Assembly: GCA_025929585.1 (NCBI GenBank)
Contig: JAICPY010000006.1
Location: forward strand, 1 to 64,000
DNA from: Steroidobacter sp.
GTDB lineage: Bacteria > Pseudomonadota > Gammaproteobacteria > Steroidobacterales > Steroidobacteraceae
Direction of reading: 5' to 3'
DNA: 64,000 nucleotides
The translations under genes were made by a program, and so were the position numbers. The notes below the pieces were generated by a model. It was not told where the DNA came from, did no database searches, and saw nothing but the letters and a program-made list of their open reading frames with translations. Position 1 is the first letter of the stretch, and every line of letters starts with the position of its first letter. Shown one piece after another: positions 51,745-60,547 of this stretch.

Positions 51745-54207
51745 ATGTATCGATCATTGAACGGAACCTTCAATCCACACGCACTGTGGCTATGGCGAGG
51801 CCTATCTGGCCACACGTTTCGAATTACCTCTCTAGCTCTCATACTCTGGATATGTTTCGTCGCAAGCGCTAGCGCGCAAACGGCGAGCTGCCAGGTGACC
51901 TACACGAAGGCATGGGAAGGTGGCAATGGCTTCGGCGCGAACATCGCGATTCAGAACACGGGACCTGCGATCACGAATGGTTGGACGTTGATCTTTAGTT
52001 TTCCCAACGGTCAGCGATTACAAAATGGTTGGCCAGTCTCCTTTACTCAGCCCGCCAATAGCGCGCAGGTCACGGTAGCGAGCAACGCGCAGTGGAACCA
52101 AAGCATCGGGAGCGGCGCGACGTTCACGGTCGGCTTCAACGGTACGTTTAGCGGCGCAAATAATGCGCCTACTGCCTTCACACTCAACGGCGTCGCCTGC
52201 AATGGCGGAGGACCGCAGAACACGCCCCCTGCTGTGAGCCTGACGAGTCCGACGAGTGGTCAATCTTTTCCCGCCGGTTCTAGTGTGACGCTCAGTGCAA
52301 CTGCGAGCGATCCCGGTGGCGCGATTAGCCAAGTCGAGTTCCGAGTAGATGGCACGTTGGTGAGTACCGATACGACATCGCCATACAGCTTTACAGCAAC
52401 CGGTCTCGCTTCGGGAAGTCATACTGCGCAGGCAACCGCGTTCGACAATGGCACGCCAGCGCTGAGTACCTCAACTGCTGCCGTCCCATTCACCATTCAA
52501 GGCAGCACGCCGCAATCAATTACCGCGACACCCACGACCCTATCTTTGGTCGGAGGCACCAGCGGCACCTCGACGATTCGCCTCAGTGCCGCGCCTGCCA
52601 GTTCAGTGACAGTGACGATCGCGCGTTCGGGTAGTACAGCGATCACACACACACCGACGAGTGTCACGATGAACGGCACGAACTGGAGTACGGGTGTCGT
52701 TGTGACGTTCGCGGCAGCAGCCGGAACGGCACCCGCAACATCCACGTTCGCAGCGACTGCGACGGGCTACACGTCCGCATCGATCTCTGTATCGAGAACG
52801 ACGGCATCCGGCGCGGTTTTCCGCGTCGATCCCACGGGCACGATTACGAAGAACGGTGAGCCCTTCCCCATCCGCTGCGGGTCTTGGTTTGGGTTGGAAG
52901 GCCGGCACGAACCGTCGGATGATCCTCAGAACCCGAGCGGTGCTCCAATGGAGCTGTATATTGGCAACACGTTCTGGGCGAATGGTGGTGCGGGCACTGG
53001 ACGCACGATTCAACAAACCATGACTGAGATCACCGGCATGGGCATCAATGTCGTGAGATTGCCGGTCGTGCCGCAGACACTGAACGCGAACGACCCGCAG
53101 GGCGCCGGCAGCGTATTGAAGAATCATCCGTCAGTGCGTGTACCGAATTCGCGTCAAGCGCTCGAGGAGTTCATTCAACTCGCAGATCAAAACAACATCG
53201 AAGTGATGCTCGATGTGCATTCCTGTTCGAACTACATCGGTTGGCGAGCGGGACGTTTGGATGCCCGGCCACCCTACACCGATGCGACGCGGGACAATTA
53301 TGATTTCACTCGAGAGAACTACTCTTGTGCAGCTAGCGGCAATCCGAGCTCCGTCACCACCGTTCATCCGTACAATCAAACCGCGTGGCTCGATGATCTG
53401 CGAACCCTTGCGGGCTTAGGTCAGCAGCTCGGGGTGGATAACATCATCGGGATCGACATCTTCAACGAGCCTTGGGACTACACCTGGCAGCAATGGAAAA
53501 CGCTGACCGAGGCTGCGTACACGGCCATCAATGAAGTGAATCCCAATACTTTGCTGTTCGTTCAAGGCATTTCCGCAACCGCCAACAATCAAGATGGCAG
53601 TCCGACGACCATCACTCAGGTACCTCACGGGGACGAGGCTTCCAATCCAAATTGGGGCGAGAACCTCTTCGAGGCGGGTAGCAATCCGATCGACATGCCG
53701 AAGGAACGCCTCGTGTTCTCGCCGCACACGTATGGTCCATCGGTGTTCGTGCAGAAGATGTTCATGGATCCAGCGCAACCGGAGTGCACAGGACTGGAAG
53801 GCGACGCTGCCGGCGATGCCGACTGCAACATCGTGATCAATCCCGCGTTGCTTGAAGCGGGTTGGGAAGAGCACTTCGGCTATTTGCGAGATCAAGGATA
53901 CGCGGTGGTGGTCGGCGAGTTCGGTGGCAATTTGGATTGGCCACAGGGTCAAGCCAGCTTGCGAGATCGAGAACGCTGGAGTCACATCACACCAGGTATC
54001 GATGGGCAATGGCAGAACGCCTTTGTAGATTACATGGTCGAGAACAACATCGAAGGCTGTTACTGGTCCATCAATCCGGAATCCGGCGACACCGCAGGTT
54101 GGTATGGACACGCCTACGATCCGGTATCGAACACGGCCGGCTGGGGTGAGTGGCTAAATTTCGACCAGAGAAAAACCAACCTGTTGAATAGGCTCTGGGG
54201 ACAATAA
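51745..54207 (+). CDS. Secreted multidomain cellulase: CBM2 + Ig-like + GH5
   Basis: CBM2: CQVTYTKAWEGGNGFGANIAIQNTGPAITNGWTLIFSFPNGQ; GH5: NNIIGIDIFNEPWDYTWQQW, VVVGEFGGNLDW. Confidence 0.9.
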   Translation: MYRSLNGTFNPHALWLWRGLSGHTFRITSLALILWICFVASASAQTASCQVTYTKAWEGGNGFGANIAIQNTGPAITNGWTLIFSFPNGQRLQNGWPVSFTQPANSAQVTVASNAQWNQSIGSGATFTVGFNGTFSGANNAPTAFTLNGVACNGGGPQNTPPAVSLTSPTSGQSFPAGSSVTLSATASDPGGAISQVEFRVDGTLVSTDTTSPYSFTATGLASGSHTAQATAFDNGTPALSTSTAAVPFTIQGSTPQSITATPTTLSLVGGTSGTSTIRLSAAPASSVTVTIARSGSTAITHTPTSVTMNGTNWSTGVVVTFAAAAGTAPATSTFAATATGYTSASISVSRTTASGAVFRVDPTGTITKNGEPFPIRCGSWFGLEGRHEPSDDPQNPSGAPMELYIGNTFWANGGAGTGRTIQQTMTEITGMGINVVRLPVVPQTLNANDPQGAGSVLKNHPSVRVPNSRQALEEFIQLADQNNIEVMLDVHSCSNYIGWRAGRLDARPPYTDATRDNYDFTRENYSCAASGNPSSVTTVHPYNQTAWLDDLRTLAGLGQQLGVDNIIGIDIFNEPWDYTWQQWKTLTEAAYTAINEVNPNTLLFVQGISATANNQDGSPTTITQVPHGDEASNPNWGENLFEAGSNPIDMPKERLVFSPHTYGPSVFVQKMFMDPAQPECTGLEGDAAGDADCNIVINPALLEAGWEEHFGYLRDQGYAVVVGEFGGNLDWPQGQASLRDRERWSHITPGIDGQWQNAFVDYMVENNIEGCYWSINPESGDTAGWYGHAYDPVSNTAGWGEWLNFDQRKTNLLNRLWGQ

Positions 54208-54225
54208 CTACTGAGTTCCATTTAC

Positions 54226-54253
54226 ACCGAGACTGGCCTTCGCCAGTCTCGGT
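54226..54253 (+). terminator. Hairpin ACCGAGACTGGCcttcGCCAGTCTCGGT
   Basis: 12-bp perfect stem just after the cellulase stop. Confidence 0.85.
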
Positions 54254-54327
54254 TCCTTTGCCGCTCAAGACCAAGAGTGGCGACTGCAAGCTCGTGGTAG
54301 TGACTCAACGTTGGGCGGGCCTGCCGC

Positions 54328-54419
54328 CAGAACTTGTTTGTTGGGACCGGCGTGAATCCATCCATGGAGCCTTCCACAAAAACGTCCTGTTTTTCGAGGC
54401 TCCCAACAAACAAGTTCTG
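54328..54419. repeat. ~92-bp element bounded by perfect 19-bp inverted repeats
   Basis: CAGAACTTGTTTGTTGGGA ... TCCCAACAAACAAGTTCTG. Confidence 0.9.
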
Positions 54420-54646
54420 ACGTCAGCCCCGCTCACCACATCAACCGGCAACGAAGAGTAAGGCAACAGAGAAGAATCACGAGAGGAAGTGCCTCACACC
54501 AAACGTGAGCGCAGTGCCCAGGGGGCTCAGTGGCTTGCTGCCTACTCTGGCCTGCCGCGTCCTCGCGGCTTGCTTGCTCTCGGCTCGCTTGCCGCTAGGC
54601 TTGCCTGCACGCGTGGCTTGCTCCGCCTCCGCCGACCAACATGCGA

Positions 54647-56659
54647 TCACGGTCGCTCCGCGAGTGCTTCGTAGCTCGCGACATAGTCGTCGCTGGCAAT
54701 GGGCGATCGCAGAATGGTGTTCGGAATATCGAATGCGGTGGCCAACTCTAAAGCGGAAGGCCGTAGCGTCTTGCAGGAGCGATCGACGCATTGACGAAAG
54801 GTCTTCACTTCGTCTCGAGTAATGAGATCTTCAGCAAGAAAGTAGCCTAAGAGCGGTGAGATCTCCTGATAGATGAACAGCCTGAAGAGCTCCGTAAACG
54901 GATGCTCGTTCGGAAAGTCTGCGGCGCGCAGCCACAGCGAATCGGCGGCGAGCCGGGATGCATGAGCCGTGGCTGTCTCGATCGCGAGATTGATGTTGTC
55001 GTTCCAGAGCTCGAACAAATCTTGACCGGGAATCTGGGCAGGCAGCATGTTGCGGCGTAGCTCCTTCAACAATTTGCGCTCGCGCTCGTGCATCAGGGTA
55101 AGCAAGCGAGAGGCATCACGCAGCGATCCCGATACGCTCGCAGCTTTCTTCAATGGCTCATAGCCCTGCTGCTGGAGCATCTGTCTGGCGATCTTGATGA
55201 GCGCGATCTGATTATCTGCTTCGGCTGTGATCATGCCAGGGCATTGAGAGGCGTACACCGATATCCGATTCTGCTCGAACAGGCCGGCCGCTCCACAGCG
55301 CTCGCGGCATAAACGGATCCCCCGCTCCGCCGCATATGACACATGAACTTTTGTCGCGCTGGTGATTCGAAATAGGTAATCGTGATTCTCGTCGCTGCAG
55401 TGCTCATACTTCCCGAGGGCATCATTGACCATCATGCGGCTTGCATAAGTACTCGCCAAGGTGAAGAACAAGTCCCGCTGATGATTACGATACTCGATGA
55501 CATTCACATCGCTGTGCCGAGGCGCGAACGTGCGCCGCTGTTCGGCGTACCTGAGTGCGATGAACGAGCTGGCTGCGGCAGCCGTGGTGCTGACTGCGCT
55601 TAGACACAATCTTCCGAGTTGCACTTGCTCGAGCGATAGCAGAAAGCGCTCTCGACGGCTTCCTATGTCGCTCGTGAACATACCTTCATCGCTCAATCGA
55701 CTGTGCTCCCCCAGCAGCAAGCAGTGCTTCGGCACTCGCACGCCTTGAAAGCTCGTCATCGCATTGTCGAGGGCATACCCTGGCTTATCTCCGAGCGGCA
55801 CGATGCTCACACCCGGACAAGTAGCGCTCTGCGTACGTAATCGCACGATCACCGGAAACACACCGCAATCGCGCTCGTCGATCGTCAATCGCGCCATGAC
55901 CACGCCGAGCTTCGGCACGCCTTCTAATCCGGTGTTCGGCATGAACTTTCGCGCCTGCGCGCTGGGTGTGGAAATCACCAACTCCTGCGTGCGTGCGTCG
56001 TAATCCGCGCGTGTTTGCAAGGCAACTACGTTGTTGCCGTACCCAAGCTCGGTAACGAGGAAGGTGCCGATCGCTTGTAGCGAATCGAGCTCATCGATAT
56101 AGCTTTCGATCTCGGCCGAGGCTCCGCCATGACGAAGCAGCGAGCCTCCACAGAGACAATAGTGAATGCTCATGACCGTAAACAACGTGCCGTCGATCGT
56201 CCCGATGAGCTCGAGCGCCGTCGCAAGTCGGGTAGGACGGTATTGGACATCCCTGATCCGCAGGTCGAGCTCATCGCGTAGACGCTTGAACCGTCCATAG
56301 CTCAGTTGCGCTTGCTCGGCGATCGTAAGTCCTTCGCGCGGCGCGAAGTACGGATCGGCGAGTAATGCCTTTACCTGCTCACGGAAGCGCCGATCTTCTT
56401 CAGACAGGGGATAGAGAAGATCGGTGATATTGGCGGCGTCAACTGCGGTCACGCCAAGTTGCGGAGTATCCGTTGGAGGGTCCGGGAGGCGTTCGGATCC
56501 TCGCGAGTCTCGAACACCGAGGCGCTCGGCAAACGGAAGGCCCTGGACCAATGAAAGCTGGCTCAAAGCCAGTACGTGTCGAAGCGCGAGCCGAATCCCA
56601 AATGCCATGCGATTCTCCGTACAGATGAAAGCATCTGCACGTTGTGTAACCACTCGCAC
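54647..56659 (-). CDS. Acyl-CoA dehydrogenase/oxidase family protein
   Basis: Peroxisomal ACOX-like: HYCLCGGSLLRHG, TELGYGNNV, TPSAQARKFMPNTGL...VIVRLR; start may be 56608. Confidence 0.82.
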   Translation of the reverse strand: MRVVTQRADAFICTENRMAFGIRLALRHVLALSQLSLVQGLPFAERLGVRDSRGSERLPDPPTDTPQLGVTAVDAANITDLLYPLSEEDRRFREQVKALLADPYFAPREGLTIAEQAQLSYGRFKRLRDELDLRIRDVQYRPTRLATALELIGTIDGTLFTVMSIHYCLCGGSLLRHGGASAEIESYIDELDSLQAIGTFLVTELGYGNNVVALQTRADYDARTQELVISTPSAQARKFMPNTGLEGVPKLGVVMARLTIDERDCGVFPVIVRLRTQSATCPGVSIVPLGDKPGYALDNAMTSFQGVRVPKHCLLLGEHSRLSDEGMFTSDIGSRRERFLLSLEQVQLGRLCLSAVSTTAAAASSFIALRYAEQRRTFAPRHSDVNVIEYRNHQRDLFFTLASTYASRMMVNDALGKYEHCSDENHDYLFRITSATKVHVSYAAERGIRLCRERCGAAGLFEQNRISVYASQCPGMITAEADNQIALIKIARQMLQQQGYEPLKKAASVSGSLRDASRLLTLMHERERKLLKELRRNMLPAQIPGQDLFELWNDNINLAIETATAHASRLAADSLWLRAADFPNEHPFTELFRLFIYQEISPLLGYFLAEDLITRDEVKTFRQCVDRSCKTLRPSALELATAFDIPNTILRSPIASDDYVASYEALAERP

Positions 56660-56777
56660 TCCTTAGGTTCCATACGCGCCTCATCAGTTGAAGGTGCGCT
56701 GTTCCTTATTTACAGCAAGCAAGGCTCGGCAGTACTGTCCAAACCTGGAAAATTGCCGTTCAGCGGGAGGGTGCGTC

Positions 56778-57431
56778 ATGACTTCCTGGGAGATTCAAGG
56801 TCGCGAGCTCGTCAACTGCAACTGCTCGTACGGCTGCCCTTGCCAGTTCAACGCACTGCCGACCAAGGGATTCTGCGAAGCGATGGCCTGTTACATCGTA
56901 GATAAAGGCTACTATGGTGAGGTGCGTCTCGACGGCTTGACGGCCGGTATGGCAGTGCAATGGCCTGGACCGATTCACGAGGGCAAAGGCAAATGCCAGC
57001 CTTTCATCGACATCAAGGCCGATGCGCCGCAGCGAGAAGCGCTGCTTAAGATTATCTTAGGTCAGGATACGGATCCGTTAGCGACCGTATTTGCGGTGTT
57101 CGCAACGACGTTCGAGCGAGTGTTCGAGCCGATATTCGCACCGTTCGAGATCGCGATCGACATCGAAGCACGCCGGGGCAAAGTGCGAATCCCAGATGCC
57201 GTCGAAGGGCTGGCTGAGCCGATCCGCAATCCGGTAACCGGCGCGGAGCATCGAGTGCGAATCGATCTGCCGCATGGTTTCGAGTACGAGCTCGCGGAGA
57301 TCGGCTCGGGTTCGACGGGCACGAGCGGCAACGTGAAGCTGCAACTCAAGGACAGCTACGCACAGTTCGCTTACATTCACATGAACAATCACGGACTGAT
57401 TAGGCATCGCCAAAGCGCACAAGCGGCGTGA
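56778..57431 (+). CDS. DUF1326-family protein
   Basis: MTSWEIQGRELVNCNCSYGCPCQFNALPTKGFCEAMACYIVDKGYYGEVRLDGL. Confidence 0.88.
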   Translation: MTSWEIQGRELVNCNCSYGCPCQFNALPTKGFCEAMACYIVDKGYYGEVRLDGLTAGMAVQWPGPIHEGKGKCQPFIDIKADAPQREALLKIILGQDTDPLATVFAVFATTFERVFEPIFAPFEIAIDIEARRGKVRIPDAVEGLAEPIRNPVTGAEHRVRIDLPHGFEYELAEIGSGSTGTSGNVKLQLKDSYAQFAYIHMNNHGLIRHRQSAQAA

Positions 57432-57469
57432 GTTCCAGCCATCCGGCTCGAGTCCGTGGCTCGAGCTGG

Positions 57470-57895
57470 CTAGCGCGCGCTAGCGACTGACCGCTCGCGC
57501 TCCTTTGCACGCTCGATCAATAGTTGACCGACGATTTCGCGTGCTTCGTCTTCGGTCAACCCCGGCTGCAGTTCGAAAACTTCGGTCTCATCGAATGGAT
57601 TTGCGAAGAGCGTCGCGTGCGATTCAGCACTAGCGCTTCGCTGCGAGTCCGAATACTTATAGTGCACGCCCATCACACAGCCCAAGATGATCGCCAAGCC
57701 AAGAGCGCCAGCCATGCGCTTCGCAAGTAGCGACATCGCGGTAGGAGCAACGTGCGCTGGGTGCGTCAAGGAAGGAAGTGCTGGGCCGTCCGGGGATTCT
57801 CGGCCAGCCGTGGGCTCGGGCGTTCTCATCGGTATGGCTAGAGGAAACGGCACTCCCGCGCTAGCCTGATCGGAAAAATTCTCTCCATGCGCCAT
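57470..57895 (-). CDS. Membrane-anchored protein, paralog A (NPFDE-EVFEL C-terminal motif)
   Basis: One TM; C-terminus ANPFDETEVFELQPGLTEDEAREIVGQLLIERAKERERSVASAR. Confidence 0.75.
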   Translation of the reverse strand: MAHGENFSDQASAGVPFPLAIPMRTPEPTAGRESPDGPALPSLTHPAHVAPTAMSLLAKRMAGALGLAIILGCVMGVHYKYSDSQRSASAESHATLFANPFDETEVFELQPGLTEDEAREIVGQLLIERAKERERSVASAR

Positions 57896-57938
57896 GCGAC
57901 ACCTCGTTAGCTCGTCAAGCTAAACGATGCTGGCGAGC

Positions 57939-57999
57939 TCTCCAATGGAGTTATGTAATCAAGAGCTCACTGAATGCAAGTAACGTGATTTGAATCACG
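57939..57999 (-). promoter_or_regulatory. Promoter region of paralog A: CGTGA-N6-TCACG dyad and TTACATAA/TCCATTGGAGA block
   Basis: CGTGATTTGAATCACG at 57984-57999 and TCTCCAATGGAGTTATGTAA at 57939-57958; both recur at the same offsets upstream of paralog B. Confidence 0.6.
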
Positions 58000-58175
58000 C
58001 TACGGCGAGTCGTTAACGTTCGCCACGTCCTCTAGTCGACTGCTTGATTGCGACGTGCGCGACGAAGTTCCTAGGGTCATCGACTCAGCATTACGGTCGG
58101 TTGGTACTTCGGTCCGATTCTCTGCTAACCAATCCATGGCGCACCCTTCTCCTCAGCCGATAGGAGTGGATTGTT

Positions 58176-58637
58176 ATGGAACAGCGATCAGAGTACGCAA
58201 ACCAGGATTCGACACTGACCATTCGCTCTCGGGCGGATCTACGATTGCTCGGCCCGTACCATCGCGCCACGGGACGCAGGATCAGGGACATCAAGCTAGT
58301 CATACCTAGCCAGCCGCCCGCGGACGTCGAAGCGAGGCAATCGCGGCTCAAGCAATTGATGTTTGCATGCGGCTGCGGCGAAGCCACAGCCTTCGGGATC
58401 ATCGCTGCCGTTGGATTCGTCACTTATTTGTTCTTGCATACGGGCATCGGTCGATGGTCATGGATGGATCTCGCGCGTCTTTTGTTGGTGTTCTTCTTAG
58501 CTTCCGGGCTTGGCAAATGGATCGGACGCTCGCGAGCAAAACAAGCCCTGCGGCGGGAAATCCGGGATCTTGAAAGATTTTTTCCGGAAGAGCCGCCTTC
58601 CGGGCCACGTGTGCCCTGCGCAGTCGGACATCGCTAA
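58176..58637 (+). CDS. Small membrane protein (153 aa) with CGCGEA motif
   Basis: Two hydrophobic segments: ACGCGEATAFGIIAAVGFVTYLFL and WMDLARLLLVFFLASGLGKWIG. Confidence 0.7.
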   Translation: MEQRSEYANQDSTLTIRSRADLRLLGPYHRATGRRIRDIKLVIPSQPPADVEARQSRLKQLMFACGCGEATAFGIIAAVGFVTYLFLHTGIGRWSWMDLARLLLVFFLASGLGKWIGRSRAKQALRREIRDLERFFPEEPPSGPRVPCAVGHR

Positions 58638-58662
58638 CTGAGAATGGAGCAAGGAGATCACC

Positions 58663-59616
58663 ATGTCGCTCGAGGTATGCGTCGACTGGGCCGAGGAAAG
58701 TTACGAGGAATGCTCGGAGTGGGCCGATCAAGGTTACAGCGCCTGCGATGATTGGGATGATCGTTGCTGCGATTGGTGGCCTTGCTCTTGGGCTTGCAAG
58801 ATCATCACCTGGGTTTGCGTTGGGTGGGTATGGGTATCGAACGTCGTGTGCGTCGCGTGGACGACGATCGTCACCGTCGTGTGCGTCGCATGGGAAGTCG
58901 TTACGGTGATTCTCACACCGATCACCTGGCTCATCGAGGTCATCCTCTCCATCCCCATCATCGGACGATTGATTGGCGAGCTGATCAATCTCGGTACGAG
59001 CATCATCTGGCGCATTGTCGGCCTTGCCGATGCGGTGCTGACGATCATCGGCATTCGGCCGCTGAAGAAACTTCGCGTGTGTATCATCATTCTGCGCGAT
59101 GAAAGAGGCTCGGCGACAAGCTCCCAAACCATCCTGCAGCCCCAGATCGACGCGGCTCGGCAGATTTTTCGCGAGCAAGCCAACATCGAGTTGCTCGTCG
59201 AAGCCATACACACGGTGGATGATCCCAGCCCCACTCACTCGCTCGATGTGGAATGCAATGCCGCCGCTTGGGGTGAGGATCTGTGGTTACCTGGCACCTA
59301 TTTCGGAACGACTAGTGCGTGGCAGTGCCCCACAGGCGGGCTTGGACGCATCACAGGATTTGCAAACCCCGTCGTGGTCTTCTGCGTCCGCAACATTCCC
59401 GGGAGCACTGCGGGTTGCGCACTCGGACCGTTGACGGACTATCTAACGATCGAAGGCCAGAACCCGATCTGCCTCGCACACGAGATCGGGCACAAGGTGG
59501 GCCTATGGCACTGCTGCGATGGGACCAACCTTGCGAATGGCACGTGTGGCGGCACGCAGCTGGATTGGTGGCAGATTACGATCGCGCGTAACTCGGAGTT
59601 CGTGACCTATATCTGA
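58663..59616 (+). CDS. CxxW hendecad-repeat membrane protein with C-terminal metzincin-like metalloprotease motif
   Basis: CVDWAEESYEECSEWADQGYSACDDWDDRCCDWWPCSWACKIITWVCVGWVWVSNVVCVAWTTIVTVVCVAWEVV; HEIGHKVGLWH at 59479-59511. Confidence 0.82.
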   Translation: MSLEVCVDWAEESYEECSEWADQGYSACDDWDDRCCDWWPCSWACKIITWVCVGWVWVSNVVCVAWTTIVTVVCVAWEVVTVILTPITWLIEVILSIPIIGRLIGELINLGTSIIWRIVGLADAVLTIIGIRPLKKLRVCIIILRDERGSATSSQTILQPQIDAARQIFREQANIELLVEAIHTVDDPSPTHSLDVECNAAAWGEDLWLPGTYFGTTSAWQCPTGGLGRITGFANPVVVFCVRNIPGSTAGCALGPLTDYLTIEGQNPICLAHEIGHKVGLWHCCDGTNLANGTCGGTQLDWWQITIARNSEFVTYI

Positions 59617-59643
59617 TGCCGCTCGGTTGAGCGGCAGATGGAC

Positions 59644-59719
59644 CGTTGGCGGTTGACGGTTGACAGCAGGAGGCGGGCGATCTTTCCGGCCGTCAACTGC
59701 CAACAGTCAACCGTCAACA
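59644..59719. repeat. Inverted tandem-heptamer element F
   Basis: Left GTTGGCGGTTGACGGTTGACAG; right (rc) GTTGACGGTTGACTGTTGGCAGTTGACGG. Confidence 0.88.
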
Positions 59720-59726
59720 CCTTCAA

Positions 59727-60266
59727 TCAACGCGCGCTACGCTGCCGCGCACGTTCAATGAGAAGGTCGGCCACGATAGCGCGCGCTTCGTCTTGGCTCA
59801 GACCGGGAGCCAACTCGAAAACTTCACTCTCATCGAAAGGATTTCGATAGAGAGTGGGCGGTGCGGGCGCCGGCTCTTCTTCTTCGACGACTTGCGCCGG
59901 TCTTTCAGGCAGCGGTGTCCATGCACGAGTGGCAATTTGGGCAGGCGGCTCGGAGCTCGTGAATGTGTAGTGCGCGCCTAAAGCAATGCTTCCGACAAGC
60001 GCAATACTGAGCACGCCGATCATGTGCAGTTTGTACGATTGGATCGTCGTTCGAGCAGCAAGGTGTGGCGCAGCTTCGACCGAGGCCGGCTGCTGCCGTA
60101 GTGCCCTTACGACCCCTACTGACGTCTCAGTATTTCTCTGAGCGTGTGAATCTGCGACTGGCGAAGCCACGCCTAATAGGTCCGCAGCACTCAACTCGGC
60201 CAGATCGGCAGCGCTCAGCTCCACTTCCGGTATCACTTCCATCGACGGGTGGTCCTCAGACTTCAT
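59727..60266 (-). CDS. Membrane-anchored protein, paralog B (NPFDE-EVFEL C-terminal motif)
   Basis: One TM (MIGVLSIALVGSIALGAHYTF); C-terminus RNPFDESEVFELAPGLSQDEARAIVADLLIERARQRSAR. Confidence 0.75.
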   Translation of the reverse strand: MKSEDHPSMEVIPEVELSAADLAELSAADLLGVASPVADSHAQRNTETSVGVVRALRQQPASVEAAPHLAARTTIQSYKLHMIGVLSIALVGSIALGAHYTFTSSEPPAQIATRAWTPLPERPAQVVEEEEPAPAPPTLYRNPFDESEVFELAPGLSQDEARAIVADLLIERARQRSAR

Positions 60267-60310
60267 TGCACACCTCTCTCAACCGAGCAACCTAGTCGAT
60301 CTATACGCGA

Positions 60311-60371
60311 TCTCCAATGGACTTATGTAAATCGTCTCAGGTTGATTTGCCGGAGCGTGAGCCCGGTCACG
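60311..60371 (-). promoter_or_regulatory. Promoter region of paralog B: CGTGA-N6-TCACG dyad and TTACATAA/TCCATTGGAGA block
   Basis: CGTGAGCCCGGTCACG at 60356-60371 and TCTCCAATGGACTTATGTAA at 60311-60330. Confidence 0.6.
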
Positions 60372-60547
60372 CTGCCGAGCGAGCCCGGGGCGGGCAACGT
60401 GAAACTTGGAGCTGTCGTACTGCAAACGGCCTTGAGATTCGATCCGGCTCGCGCGCTCGGACGACGACGCTCGAGTGGCCAACGTCGGTGTCCTGCGTCG
60501 ATCGTTGACGCTTCTGATCTTTCACAATCGGTGTTCATCCCAGTACA

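Noticed and set aside
54504-54640. Repeated GGCTTGC words downstream of the 54.3-kb hairpin element
   Set aside because: Irregular spacing and no inverted partner; could be a decayed array but evidence is too weak.
58420-59238. 272-aa minus-strand ORF opposite the CxxW/metzincin gene
   Set aside because: Asp/His/Arg-rich antisense composition typical of a mirror ORF in GC-rich DNA; the plus frame has clear motifs and repeat periodicity.
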